Shown: positions 22,901 to 34,194, numbered from the stretch's first letter. The stretch is 64,000 nucleotides of DNA from Lytechinus variegatus (GCF_018143015.1 NC_054741.1:9698683-9762682); one strand, 5' to 3'. Made by a program: numbers and translations. Notes: generated by a model not told the origin, from the sequence alone.

Positions 22901-25900
22901 TTGGAAATTAAAAAAAATAAAAGAGAAAACACAGTAAGTGAGCAAAACAAGAAGATTCTGACCTTGTAGGAGTTGAGGACTTGCAATGTGTTTCCAGCCA
23001 TGAGTTTGAGTCTAAGAAGATCTTGGTTTCTCTCATCGATCTTCTCCAGGTATTGACTGTTCTCAATCTTTAACTGCTGGAAGTCTACCTCATGAAGCAC
23101 CTCTCCCATCTCTTCTTTCTACAGATGAAAGCAAATATAAAATCAAAATTCGTCTACAAAGACTGCTAAAGATAGGTACAAAGTGTTTTTATGGGCAATC
23201 AGATGGGTATTTCATGAAAGATGTCTATTTTTTAGTGAAATCTTTGCTTTTGATTGGCTGAGAAGCACTGGCCTCTGACTGTTACTAATGGTAACTGTCT
23301 GAGAAAAACAACTTGTTTAAGCTGACAACTTTCATGAAACAGTCCCTAGTATTTAAAAATATTTTCAAACTTAAAAACAGCAAAAATTATCAATATTCAC
23401 TGTCGTTATCAATTCTGTGGTCTTGATAATGTAAGCAAAAAGCAACAACTCTCTCTGGAGTCCTTATATATTAACCTAGATGGTTAAATCGATTTCTGGC
23501 TCTGGAAGCATTAATAAATTTGATATTTAGGTAACTACCATGTTTATGGTGCTTTGCAGCTATTAAGTCTATAACAAACAAATAGATGTGTTTTTTTTTT
23601 CTTTCAAATGATACACTGGAACATCATGGGCATGAACTGAAAAGGATAAAGAAGAAAGAAACAAATGACTACTGAACACATTATCACTGATGCTTACACA
23701 TCATACTAAATGATTCCTTGGATTATCATAGACATTTTTCTTACCTGCTTCAATTGGAGATGCAGTTTCTTCTTCTGGACTTTCAATGTGGAATTCTTTA
23801 GTCTTAGCTTTTCAATGAGAGCATCTCTAGACCGTTGCTTGTCCTCATAGTAGCGGATGACCTTCTCTGCAACGACTTTCTTGGTTCTGTCATTGACGGA
23901 GCCCTTCAAGATGTCACGCTCAAACTCATAGCGAGATTTCTTCAGCTCAGCGCACCTCGTATCTGCTTCCTCCATTACAGCCTGTAATACAACATGGTGG
24001 CATGCTTTTTGTAGAGTTATTTTGTGACAACATCAAATTAATTTTAAAAACCAATGACTAAACAAGGAACTGTTTCACAAAGATTTAAGTATGACATGCA
24101 TGCAGGGGTCAGATAAAACAGATCGGGGACCACCCTATTATGTTGTCAATAATGATATAAAGCATTAAATACTATACGCATGTTAGCGAATCAACCCCAA
24201 GAATTAAGCATAATACATACTGTAGGATCTACAAAGGAAATGATCAAAATATCAATTCTTGAAAAGGAGATAAATAATCATGATTTATTTTCAGTATAGG
24301 CCTACATAAATACAGCTAATTGAAATCATAAGACACAATGTACATAAATATACAATAATTTTGTTTGTGTAACAATGGTATTTTGTACTCTTTGTCAAGT
24401 TAATTGAAAACTAATTCTTTAGGTTATCAAGTCTCAAAATATTTATTAAGGTGAGTAGATTACATTGTATGAAACATGACCTTACCTTGTAATTATCAAG
24501 AACCTTTTCTGACTCTTCTTTCAACTTCTCAATCTCCTCACGGAGTTCTTCAATTTCTCTCTGAGCTATATCACACTTCTGTTCGGAGGCAAGTTTAAGG
24601 TGTTTGTCTATGCCACTTCCCTTGGACTTGCTGCGCTTACGCATCACCCTTGTATCGTGTGTTGACTGACTTGGAGTAGGTGCCACAGTAGCCATGGCAG
24701 CCATGTTGGGCTCCACACGCTTGAGGTATTTATCAAACATCTCTGTTTCATTCTGCAATGCTTTGTTGCCAATCCTTCAAAACAGAATAGGAAAAAAATA
24801 TTGAACATGAATCAAATTGAGACCAGTTTAAAATGAAAATATCCAAATATTTAACAAGAAATTCTACTTTTCATGGTTGTGTTTTGTTTATTCAATATTC
24901 AAGGTTTTGTAATATGCTTAAGAAAGAGATGGCCTTTTGTAAAGAAATTACCGTTTGTAAAAACAGGGTGAAAATGGTGGACTCTGTAATGGTGCTGGCC
25001 TGCACAGGAGCATGCACTGTGGCCGCCGCTAGTACTACTCTAGCAGGCTGCGAGCAGATTGAGAGAGGCCAATGTGTAAGAATAATTATCATTATTATAC
25101 TAATTATTTATAATCACAATGACATATTAAATTTTATTATTACTTTACAGAGCTACCAAGTCTCACGCACTATGCGTGAGACTCAAGCATTTTGGACTCT
25201 TGTTCATCCCCTAAAACCTCTGTCTCACGCAACTATCACAGCCTATCCCCATATACATTGTACACAATGTCTGTGATCTTACTCAGATTCACAGAAAATC
25301 TCACGCATAGCTGGTCTTTGAACTTGGCATCTCTGACTTTACTTTAAGTCCACGATGCTGTAGGCTTGAGTTGAGTGCCTGTTCATTGATCGTAGTATCT
25401 CCTCTGGTGGTAGTACAGTATCCATGCCATGGTATTAAAACAAAATATATAGATCTATACCGGTACTTAACACGAGAAAGGACTGTCAGAAGTGTGTACA
25501 TGTAGGCCCTATGCTACTTGCTAGAAAGTAGAAACCGTGGAAAAACATAGACAATACTGCCTACACTGGGTCACTGGCTTATTATAGAGCAAATCATAAT
25601 TCCTTGACCAGTGCCTATCTAGACAAATTCTGAAGGAGTTGACTAAGTGAAGAGGCTGAAAAAACACTGTCAGGAAGACTATTCCACACATCTACAAGTA
25701 CAACTGTTAAATGTTAGGCCCCTAGCCTCACTTGTTCACTGCTAACACCCTGCCTGTGGGGAATCTAGAGGTAGGACTATGGTATGCCAATGTTGTACAG
25801 AGCACACACTTTAAAAAATCATTAAAATATCACTTTTGTGACCAAAATTACTAATTTCCATACAGTTGCAATTTATTTTTCATTAGTAACTTGGGAATAT

Positions 25901-28900
25901 GTTTTTCATTCACCAGAGCGCTCAAAAACTTAAATTTGGGCATATATTTGTGTACGCCCTCTATTGGTGGAAAGTATTAGTAATATGGCAAGAAAATTTT
26001 CATTTTTTAATCTCTATTTTTAATTAAGAAAAATATGATTTAAAGAATCAAATTTAAATGAGAGCCAAGTTGTATGAATAATAGATGTAATGGAAACTGT
26101 CAGTGTAAAAAAATCAAGCATTTGCCCCAAAGAAAAAGAGAAAATAAGCCAAACATTGCCACCCTTATTTTGCCACACATGGAGATATATTATAACTGAG
26201 AACAAGGTTATATTATAACCTTGTTCATTGAATGAGTGCCTAGCCGGCCTAGGCCTACCAGTACTGAAAAAGGACTTTCTAATCAAGCCTAGAAAATTAT
26301 TGTTTTGAAAAAAAAAGGAAAGCAAATTAACAAGGCAACAAGAGTAAAACCTGACTAGTTTGCCTATTCAAAATAACGAGAAAACAAAAACATCTTGGCC
26401 TTGGACTGTAGGAATCAGGGACAACTCGGACCACGGGACATCTCGGACCGCGGGCCGAGTTGTCCCACCCATTACGAGATTTTTTTCTCACAAATTTGCG
26501 TCTATTTTTCCGTAATTTCGAAATTTCTTGTAAAGATTTTCTAGAGATATGGTCTGATGGTAATGTTCTTCACTTTCTATTACTTTTTTTTCGCTGAAAT
26601 AAAAAAAAAAGTGTAATTTTAGGCGTTTTTCGACAGCTCGCGACTCCCATAGGCGCGCGTGTATTAACTGTGTCGGTGCTCGGCTCGGCCCCGCTCAATA
26701 ACTGACTTGATTTTGTGATCATTTCTCCTCAAAGTACCACTTTTATCGCAGAAGATGGACTTTGTTGTATTCCATTACCTCCATTTTCTCATCACAAGGA
26801 TAAAATTTGGTGTATTTGCACGATTTTGATCAAGTTTTTCACCTTTTTCTCTCTGGTCGCAAGAAGCGAACAACCGATGAACGGTCCGCTGCTCTTCATC
26901 GTAATTCTCCGTAGCTCGGCCGCCTAAACTGGCGGGGTGGGATTCAGACCGAATCCACAATGGAAGTGGGCGTGCACAGCAAAGAGCTGAGCTTGACTGA
27001 GTGAGAGAGAGTGAACTCGAATTTGAAGCTTGGCAGTGTCGTATAGGCTCTGCCTTTTTTGTAAATATATATTTTTCAATTTTTTCTATATTGATTTTCC
27101 CTGGTTTCGAGCTCTAAGATTGTAATGATATAATTATGCTTCAATTTCTTTGACTGAGTGTGACTATGGTGTGGATGTTTGAGTTGCTCAAAAATATTTT
27201 TACGTGGGTGGGGGCTCGGGGCGATTTCACTCTTGCCCCCGAAATGCGAAAAAAATATATTCGGGGTGTAGCTGTGTGGGCATGCCGGGCTGAGGCTAGC
27301 CATCAATATTTTTTTTTGTTGAGAGAGAGAGGGGGGGGGGCTTAATTTTTCACTTTAAATTGATCATTTTTAGGCCTTTTTTTCCATTTTATTTTTAATA
27401 TTGAATTTCCGTGGTGTAGAGTTGAGTTTTAAGTTGCAATAATCAATATGCTTTAATTTCTTTGACTTTGAATGTGACTGTGGTGTGGATGTTTGAGTCG
27501 AACAAAAAATACTTTTACGTGGGTGGGGGCTCGGGGCGATTTCACTCCTGCCCCCTAAATGCGAAAAATATTCGGGATGTAGCTGTGTGGGCATGCCGGC
27601 CGGGCTGAGGGTAGCCCTCAATAAAAAAAGAGGATTTTGGGGGGGGGGGCTTAATTTTTCACTTTAAATTTATTATTTTTAGGCCTATTTTTTGTACATT
27701 CTATTTTTCATATTGAGTTTCCCTGGTGTAGAGTTGAGTTTTAAGTTGCAATAATTAATATGCTTCAATTTCTTTGACTTTGAGTGTGACCGTGGTGTGG
27801 ATGTTTTGAGTCGAACAAAATACTTTTACGAGCTAGGGTGGTGGCTCAGGGCGATTTCACTCTGCCTCCGAAATGTGAAAATGATCTAAGTGTATCTGTG
27901 TGGGCATGTCAGGCTGAGGGTAGCCATCAATTAAAAAAAGTGTTTTATTTGGGGGCTTCATTTTCAATTAAATTAATTATTTGTATTTTTTACAGGATTT
28001 AAAATAAAACTGATTTACTTTCTTTAATTTCATTTCTTGGTCTCAAGGGTGGATGTCAGGCTGCCGGGATGGAATTCAGCCACAATTGCCAATGGAAGTG
28101 GACATACTTGTACAGTCGTGAGCTTGGAGACTGAAGCCTTGCCCTACAGCTTAGAATATTTTTTAATCAAGTTTTAGGCCACTCAGTCTTATTCCCATTT
28201 GAAATATAATCAGGGCCGGATCCAAAATTTCCCTACAGGGCCGGGGGGCATTTTGTCTAGGAATTTTTGACAAAAGGTCTTTACTGCCAAATCACAGTAA
28301 TTTTTTTCTCAGGAAAAATTTGACAAGCAAAAAAAAAGGAAAAAAAAATGCCTTTTCAGTACTTTTTAAGGGGGGCGAATGTGCCCCCTCCCTCGATTCG
28401 CCACTAGAACTTATGTCCATATTATTTAGTTTTAATTTTTACAGGAGGAAAGAATACCAAATTAAATAAGTTTTATGTTTTGCATTTTTACCAATTATTG
28501 TTTATTCAAGTAAAATGTATTTTATTTAGTATTGTTCCAAAATGCATCACCTAATTAACTTGTTTGAATTTAAAATGCAAACCTGAATAAAAATGAATTA
28601 TGAACTTTGAATAAATAGAAAATAATATGTTATATTCTGTAAATTGTAATATTTTCAAATCATATTTTATCTCCATTCTTATCTTATCATTGTCTCCCTT
28701 TCTCATTATGTTCATCACTCTCATTTCAATTAAATTTATATTCTATTACTGGAATAAAAAAAGACAATACTCAACAATGAAACATCGATCAATAGAAAAA
28801 AAACAAAGAAAAAGAGGGAAAATACAAAGAAATGACAGGTACAAGGAGGGGGGGGGGGGTAACAACAAGTCATTCTTGTCTGGGTTTTAAAAACAGGAGA

Positions 28901-31900
28901 AGAGTCGTCAATACAATATTGCAAATAGCAACTATGAAGAGGGTTTGGTTTTTATCAAATAATTTTTGCAGTTCCTTTGGAGTGATGTTGTTTTTGTTTC
29001 ACCCATTCTAGAAAGTGAACTTTGTATCTAACACTAAGTTGCCCTAGTGTTGTTTTCCAATCTACATTTTCTAGTTCCTTGTATCATGTATGGATGAAAT
29101 CATTTAAGGTGTACCAGTTAGAAAATTGTTGACTTTTGGTATATATTTACATTAATCATGCAAGTTGCAGGTATGATCACCTTCTCAATGACTCTTAAGA
29201 CAAGCTTCTGCAATTAATAAAATATATTGTATTTACTAGATAATTTGAACAACTGGACCAAATTGTGGCAAGATTAATGAGCTATATAAGTGACAATGGG
29301 GAACCCGAGTCTGATAATGATATGATTTGAGCAAAGAAACAATAAAAATTTGATCAAAATCGGATAAGGAAAAACAATATTATCGCTGCATTTTAAAGAA
29401 TGATTTGTATTTTTCAGGTGAAACAGGTCTGGCGTTTCTTCATGGATATTTAATCAGCAACCTCATACATGATGTCATATCCTCACTTGTTCTTTGTATT
29501 TTATTATGTGAAATTAGATTAATTTTTTAAAGTTGAATTCAATAACCCCGCTATTTGTTATCAGATTTTTATGAAATAAGCACTTTGATATGTGAATGTT
29601 GCTATGTCTACATTATTCATATATAAATATTTTCATCCCGGAGCATCCCTTTAAATGATTTATTTATTATTTCTTTTTCTCAAGAAAGAGTATAGTCTCT
29701 ACAATAAAACAAGTGGAATGCCTCTGGCGGTCTCACCTGCATCACGTGATTCAATATAACAGTATAGTGCTGACTTTGAAAACTACTATATACAACTCGC
29801 ACAAGATGTTCAGTGATACTGGGTTACTCTTATTTCCATGTCTTATGAAATATACCAATACACTTAAAGAGATATGATGGTAATTCAACAAATACCCCCA
29901 ATGTGGCCAAAGTTCATTGACCTTACATGACCCTTGACCTTGATAATGTGACCTGGAACTCGCTGCAGGATGTTCAGTGATATAAGTTATGCTGTAATTT
30001 AATAACCTTTGGTTATTAAATGACAGCATTAAGATTTGATGTTGATGCTGCCGTCGGAAAAGCGGCGCCTATAGTCTCACTCTGCCATCCAGGTGAGACA
30101 AAAATCACGACATGCACAGTGATGAAAAATAAAGCAATAAAATGAATTTAATCAAAAAGAAAAACCACATGCTATGTAAAAGAAATTAAATTTAAAATCA
30201 TAAATTCGTCATTTTTATTGAATGAAGAATTTAATTTATTTATAATTGGAAAAAAGGATTACCCCTATTTTCTTTCAATGTAACCAAAATACTTGTAGGG
30301 CCTAATATGATTTTTCATCACATGACATGATTTTGAACAAAAATCAAGCCATATTTTGGGGTTATGTGGGACGGAATCTACATGGCGGCATTCGTGGGAC
30401 GGATTTTTCTTCTTAAATCTATCTCTGCCGGCTATTCACCTTATCCCCATCCCTCCCCATCATCCTCGTCCCTATCATCATCCCCTTGGGCGCAAAACTG
30501 TCCGCAAAGGTAGAGGGGACCACAGGCTGCAAAATTTTACAAACATTTAAAAAAAGGTTATCGCCCAAATGTAGGGTAATTTTTAACCCCAAAACAATTG
30601 ACAAGAAAAAAGAGGGGGTTTTCAATAATAAAAGGTCATTTAGTCCTAAACACATGTATCATTTCAATTGTGAATGATTCATTATTTTGTTCTCCATGAA
30701 GAAAAATAGTAGGGTGGACATTTGGTATTGTGTCCCCCTATTTTTGGTAGGGGGACACGTCCCCCCCCCCCGATTTCCTCCCATAATCATCCCTCACATC
30801 CTCGTCCTTCTCACCATCTCATGCACCCCTCTTATCAAGAGTCATCATCATCATCTCTCTTATTTATATCCCTCATGCACCTCCTCTTCCCTCTCATCAT
30901 CAAGGCCCACCCCTTATCATCGCCATCCCTCACATCCTCATCTCCATCTCTTTCCCTTTGTCCCTCTCATCATCCCCCCCCCATCAAGAGTCATCAAAGA
31001 TCCTCATTCCTCTTATCATCACCATCTCTCACCTCCTCGTCCCTCTCATCAAGGCCCACCCCTCGTTATCGCCGGTATGCTATCATCGCCATCCCTTTTA
31101 CCCTATATCCAAAACTCTGCTCTCTACACAAAGGAAACTCAATATAAAAATTAAAAATGAAATTGGCATGCCCACACAGATACACCTAGAACATTTTCAC
31201 ATTTCGGGGGCAGGAGTGAAAATGCTCGGAGCCCCCATCCACGTATTTTTTGTTCGGCTCAAACATCCACACCACAGTCACACTCAAAATCAAAGAAACT
31301 GAAGCATATTAATTATTGCAACTTAAAACTCAACTCTCTACACCAGGGAAACTCAATATGAAAAATAAAATGTACAAAAAATAGGCCTAAAAATAATAAA
31401 TTTAAAGTGAAAAATTAAGCCCCCCCCAAAAAAAAACCCCAACATTTTTTTATTGAGGGCTACCATCAGCCCGGCATGCCCACACAGCTACATCCCGAAT
31501 ATTTTTCGCATTTAGGGGGCAGGAGTGAAATCGCCCCGAGCCCCCACCATTTTTCGCATTTAGGGGGCAGGAGTGAAATCGCCCCGAGCCCCCACCCACG
31601 TAAAAGTATTTTTTGTTCGACTCAAACATCCACACCACAGTCACATTCAAAGTCAAAGAAATTAAAGCATATTGATTATTGCAACTTAAAACTCAACTCT
31701 ACACCACGGAAATTCAATATTAAAAATAAAATGGAAAAAAAGGCCTAAAAATGATCAATTTAAAGTGAAAAATTAAGCCCCCCCCCCTCTCCAAAAAAAA
31801 AAAATTATTGATGGCTAGCCTCAGCCCGGCATGCCCACACAGCTACACCCCGAATATATTTTTTTCGCATTTCGGGGGCAAGAGTGAAATCGCCCCGAGC

Positions 31901-32917
31901 CCCCACCCACATAACTTATTTTTGAGCAACTCAAACATCCACACCACAGTCACACTCAGTCAAAGAAATTGAAGCATAATTATATCATTACAATCTTAGA
32001 GCTCGAAACCAGGGAAAATCAATATAGAAAAAATTGAAAAATATATATTTACAAAAAAAAGGCAGAGCCTATACGACACTGCCAAGCTTCAAACTCTAGT
32101 TCACTCTCTCTCACTCAGTCAAGCTCAGCTCTTTGACTGCACGCCCACTTCCATTGTGGATTCGGTCTGAATCCCACCCCGCCAGTTTAGGCGGCCGAGC
32201 TACGGAGAATTACGATGAAGAGCAGCGGACCGTTCATCGGTTGTTCGCTTCTTGCGACCAGAGAGAAAAAGGTGAAAAACTTGAACAAAATCGTGCAAAT
32301 ACACCAAATTTTATCCTTGTGATGAGAAAATGGAGGTAATGGAATACAACAAAGTCCATCTTCTGCGATAAAAGTGGTACTTTGAGGAGAAATGATCACA
32401 AAATCAAGTCAGTTATTGAGCGGGGCCGAGCCGAGCACCGACACAGTTAATACACGCGCGCCTATGGGAGTCGCGAGCTGTCGAAAAACGCCTAAAATTA
32501 CACTTTTTTTTTTATTTCAGCGAAAAAAAGTAATAGAAAGTGAAGAACATTACCATCAGACCATATCTCTAGAAAATCTTTACAAGAAATTTCGAAATTA
32601 CGGAAAAATAGACGCAAATTTGTGAGAAAAAAATCTCGTAATGGGTGGGACAACTCGGCCCGCGGTCCGAGATGTCCCGTGGTCCGAGTTGTCCCGTCCC
32701 CGACTGTAGTGTTGACTGTTGTCGAGCAAGCTGCTGCTTGCAGCAGATCGAGCGGTACCGTCACCTCCTGTTCAGGCCCCCGGCCGCGGCCGGGCAAAGC
32801 CAATGTAACTTACTGGAGATCCTCAAGCAGTTGAGCCAGATCGTCGTCAGAAAGGTTGTATAAAGGATCATCTTGCTGATCTTGAGATGAGGTTGTCACA
32901 CTTTCATTGTCTGCCAT
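19910..32917 (-). CDS. CCDC113: Cilia- and flagella-associated coiled-coil protein CCDC113 (CFAP263), complete gene in 7 coding exons
   Basis: Exons, in transcription order, are 32917-32814, 24774-24486, 23981-23745, 23118-22963, 22263-22156, 21249-21094 and 19990-19910. They total 1131 nt, i.e. 376 residues plus stop; human CCDC113 is about 377. An acidic N-terminus leads to NETEMFDKYLKRVEPN, a basic Ser/Lys linker (RKRSKSKGSGIDKHLK), and then almost continuous coiled coil. The coiled coil includes the family signature blocks EKLRLKNSTLKVQKKKLHL, LHEVDFQQLKIENSQYLEKI, GNTLQVLNSYK and SWERKVEIAEMALKTHRKTW (a DUF4201-type region). In ciliates and vertebrates the protein works with CCDC96/CFAP184 on axonemal doublets near the base of the nexin-dynein regulatory complex and radial spoke 3, tuning ciliary beating. 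Intron 1 is 8.0 kb and is largely a foldback element. Identification is by recalled family sequence; exon phases all agree. Confidence 0.95.
21094..21249 (-). CDS. CCDC113: CCDC113 coding exon 6
   Basis: 156 nt, 52 codons, phase 0 at both ends. It encodes ERSSAEELNRRLRHQLEDYK, VPEVVEYVQEKADLYELQ and KSWERKVEIAE. The last block is the conserved C-terminal WERKVEIAE motif. Confidence 0.95.
21537..22140. repeat. TGACCT-rich tandem-unit element, copy B, filling CCDC113 intron 5
   Basis: It begins AAGTGGAATGCCTCTGGC as in copy A and contains about three degraded units (GTTCATTGACC at 21828 and 22007). It ends at the ACTTAACCTTAACC stretch without the usual GCGCCTATAGTCTC terminus. The exon 5 donor is about 15 bp beyond, so the element makes up about two thirds of the 906-bp intron. 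Confidence 0.72.
22156..22263 (-). CDS. CCDC113: CCDC113 coding exon 5
   Basis: 108 nt, 36 codons, phase 0 at both ends, between acceptor ctgcag and donor gtgag. It encodes KKLQTLTMESDRLGNEIASR and then NELLSRIDAETETVEE. The donor lies about 15 bases from the end of a repeat element that fills most of the following intron. Confidence 0.93.
22620..22637. repeat. Poly-G tract in CCDC113 intron 4
   Basis: A run of 14-15 guanines starting near 22623, within an unclassified 190-bp segment that also ends in a C run at about 22799. A-rich runs lie nearby at 22378-22399. Length in such runs is unreliable in assemblies. Confidence 0.6.
22963..23118 (-). CDS. CCDC113: CCDC113 coding exon 4
   Basis: 156 nt, 52 codons, phase 0 at both ends. 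It encodes KEEMGEVLHEVDFQQLKIEN and NQDLLRLKLMAGNTLQVLN. The line-up with human CCDC113 (VDFQQLKIENAQFLE, SSGNTLQVLNAYK) settles CCDC113 rather than CCDC96 as the orthologue. Confidence 0.95.
23207..23345. mobile_element. Short TTTCATGAAA-ended palindromic MITE, copy 3
   Basis: It runs from TATTTCATGAAAG to CTTTCATGAAACAG with TTGATTGGCTGAGAAGC between. It lies in CCDC113 intron 3. Confidence 0.5.
23745..23981 (-). CDS. CCDC113: CCDC113 coding exon 3
   Basis: 237 nt, 79 codons, phase 0 at both ends. It encodes AVMEEADTRCAELKKSRYEF, RDILKGSVNDRTKKV and EKLRLKNSTLKVQKKKLHL. The last block is among the most conserved parts of CCDC113 and its paralogue CCDC96. Confidence 0.95.
24486..24774 (-). 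CDS. CCDC113: CCDC113 coding exon 2
   Basis: 289 nt between acceptor ttgaag and donor gtaagg. It encodes the TEMFDKYLKRVEPN block, an Ala/Thr/Ser-rich insert, the basic RKRSKSKG linker, and the first coiled-coil segment (IEELREEIEKLKEESEKVL). It ends in phase 0 at LDNYK. Confidence 0.94.
25159..25183. repeat. Perfect hairpin AGTCTCACGCA/TGCGTGAGACT
   Basis: 11-bp perfect arms with a 3-base loop. TCTCACGCA recurs at about 25222 and 25299, suggesting the end motif of a small dispersed repeat. Confidence 0.6.
25729..26235. repeat. Second copy of the 13086-14050 segment
   Basis: TCACTTGTTCACTGC through TGTACGCCCTCTATTGGTGGAA and AAGCCAAACATTG to TTGTTCATTGAATGAGTG is collinear with 13086-13447 plus 13860-14050. 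It lacks the 407-bp MITE. Similarity is high but with many small indels. It lies in CCDC113 intron 1. Confidence 0.85.
26418..27909 (+). repeat. Left arm of the 6.3-kb foldback
   Basis: It includes a GC-rich CpG stretch (about 26630-26700 and 26865-26950) and three tandem units of about 315 bp, each with GTGGGTGGGGGCTCGGGGCG and GTGTGGGCATGCCGG. The third unit is the most diverged. Confidence 0.85.
28205..28410. mobile_element. Probable MITE inside the foldback centre
   Basis: It starts CAGGGCCGGATCCAAAATTT, contains poly-A and G-rich blocks, and ends CCCCTCCCTCGATTCGCC. It has the look of a short dispersed element, but I could not prove target duplications. Confidence 0.35.
29290..29655. 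mobile_element. Truncated member of the 50715-51283 MITE family
   Basis: AAATTTGATCAAAATCGGATAAGG, ATGATGTCATATCCTCA, and a right end ATAAATATTTTCATCCCGGAGCATCCC parallel the complete copy at 50715-51283. The left terminus is not recognisable. Confidence 0.55.
29710..30105. repeat. TGACCT-rich tandem-unit element, copy C
   Basis: Short copy with one unit: AAGTGGAATGCCTCTGGCGG and GTCTCACCTGCATCACG at the left; GCGGCGCCTATAGTCTC and CAGGTGAGACAAAA at the right. The ends are inverted repeats (GTCTCACCTG and CAGGTGAGAC). It lies in the centre of the foldback element. Confidence 0.75.
30770..31095. repeat. Pyrimidine-rich TCATCCC/CCTC minisatellite
   Basis: An irregular array of CTCATCATCCCC-like units inside the foldback centre. 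It is almost purine-free on the plus strand and explains long shadow frames rich in Ser, Pro and His. Confidence 0.7.
31166..32695 (-). repeat. Right arm of the 6.3-kb foldback
   Basis: Inverted copy of the left arm. The middle unit carries an extra in-place tandem duplication of 48 bp (about 31501-31597, TTTTTCGCATTTAGGGGGC twice) that the left arm lacks. The outer end stops 112 bp from the last base of CCDC113 exon 1. Confidence 0.85.
32814..32917 (-). CDS. CCDC113: CCDC113 coding exon 1 (acidic N-terminus)
   Basis: It encodes MADNESVTTSSQDQQDDPLY and then NLSDDDLAQLLEDL, ending CA before gtaagt. The CA|G codon is completed by exon 2, giving LLEDLQIGNKALQNETEMF. This has the same spacing as the human VEELSYVNSALKTETEMF stretch, so no exon seems missing despite the 8 kb intron. 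Confidence 0.88.
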
Positions 32918-33159
32918 GATCTCTATTTCTAGTCAAAACACTATTTAACGTCAATTTAGGAGAATTTCGTTGATAAGAAAGAAAATCAAAACGTTTGTTA
33001 TCCGTAATATGAATTGGCCTGAAATAGTACCGTACAATTCGATTGGACGTGCGTGCACGAACCCCAATAGCGCGCGGATCTTACGGACCGTGTAACATGT
33101 AATACACATATGTATGCATGACGTTCACGTACGCGCGCGTTACTCCACAAACCGTACAC

Positions 33160-33174
33160 GTTGCTATGATGAAC
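33160..33174. promoter_or_regulatory. X-box-like motif upstream of CCDC113
   Basis: GTTGCTATGATGAAC lies about 243 bases upstream of the CCDC113 start. The first half-site fits the RFX X-box (GTTGCY); the second differs from RRNAAC by spacing and one base. RFX/FOXJ1 control of ciliary genes is well known, but this site is an imperfect match and I regard it as a weak candidate. Confidence 0.2.
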
Positions 33175-33356
33175 GTATACCTTGGATACCAATCACAGAG
33201 GAAGAAAAAATAAGTGTATATCAAATCCAACTAGAACTCTGCACGATACCAAACATTGTAAGATAATAAAATCTACAAATCCCAACCATTGTTAAAATAA
33301 GGGTATATATTTTCTTAAATAATAGATTACGATACGACAGCAAATTGATTCTATCC

Positions 33357-33595
33357 ACTAGTGTACCTACGCTACGGGGTGGGGGCAGGGGCTCAATTTT
33401 TTTTTCTTTTTTCTGCTGTGAAATGTCCTTTATATCCTGTTGGGGACCTTTTTTTTTTGCTTGTCAATTTTTTTTTTCTGGCATGAAATCCTTTATTATC
33501 CTTTATTTGTGGTTGAAGACCTTTTTTTTGGTCAATTTTTATTTGGTGGGCGATTTTGCCCCCCCCCCCGTGGAAAATCCTAGGTACGCTACTGA
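33357..33595. mobile_element. Short MITE-like element with CTAGGTACGCTACT end
   Basis: AGTGTACCTACGCTACGGGG at the left and CCTAGGTACGCTACTG at the right are weak inverted repeats around T-rich tandem CCTTTWTATCCT-like stretches and G/C homopolymers. No coding content. Confidence 0.45.
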
Positions 33596-34194
33596 TTCTA
33601 TCCCAATAGGGCACTTTACATCACTGTTAGAAGTGGACTCATGATGTATTTTCTTTGATATTCCATAAAAGGTTATCGTTCCTCATATTCCCAAAAAAAG
33701 TGTAACAAAAATCTCATCAAAAGTAGATCAAATTTTCTTACAAAAATATTGCCCATTAATTGTAGATTGGACACCCCCCCAAAAAAAAAAACAAAAAAAA
33801 CAATTAAAGTAAAGGTAAAGCTGACGTCCGTAACAATAAAGATATCAGCGTTGTACATGTTTAAGGGTGCATTCAGGGATACTTGTCAAGGGTACCATTT
33901 TGTTTCCAATGTTGAGGGTAGGGTTTCACAGTCAATACTTGTTACGGGGTGCTTTTTCAGAACATGGTAAATGCTTGTTTAGGGTGCTTTTCGAAACCCT
34001 ATGGTCATGCATGGTATCCACTCGTCAATGGAAGTGGCCTTCTCCCTGTCTGTTGATCAGTCATCTAAAATTCAAGCTTAACCATTAGTACTTCCACTAT
34101 CCCTGCATCTCCTTCAGACTTCTCGATCTGACCATGAACCAACTCCCGCCCTCTCTCCTCTCTGGACTTCTTCTCATTCTTACTCATGTTCATG

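Larger units (their letters stand above)
26412..32701. mobile_element. 6.3-kb foldback element with 1.5-kb inverted arms in CCDC113 intron 1
   Basis: Arms 26418-27909 and 31166-32695 are near-identical inverted repeats; spurious frames in the two arms translate almost identically over 50-70 residues. The element is bounded by GACTGTAG on both sides (26404-26411 and 32702-32709), an 8-bp target duplication. Each end is itself a small palindrome (GGGACAACTCGG ... CCGAGTTGTCCC, 26418-26466). Inward, each arm carries about three units of about 315 bp (GTGTGGATGTTTGAG cores at 27170, 27485 and 27797; inverse at about 31931, 31622 and 31260). The 3.3-kb centre holds unrelated repeats and no recognised transposase. 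The structure recalls sea urchin TU-type foldback elements; the 8-bp duplication suits hAT-like insertion. Confidence 0.85.

Noticed and set aside
24833..25276. 147-aa plus-strand frame in CCDC113 intron 1
   Set aside because: Contains an isoleucine run from AT-rich simple sequence and a dispersed TCTCACGC repeat; no family features.
30687..31154. Frames of 155 and 141 aa rich in Ser, Pro and His
   Set aside because: Produced by the pyrimidine-rich TCATCCC minisatellite; several frames are open at once and none resembles a protein family.
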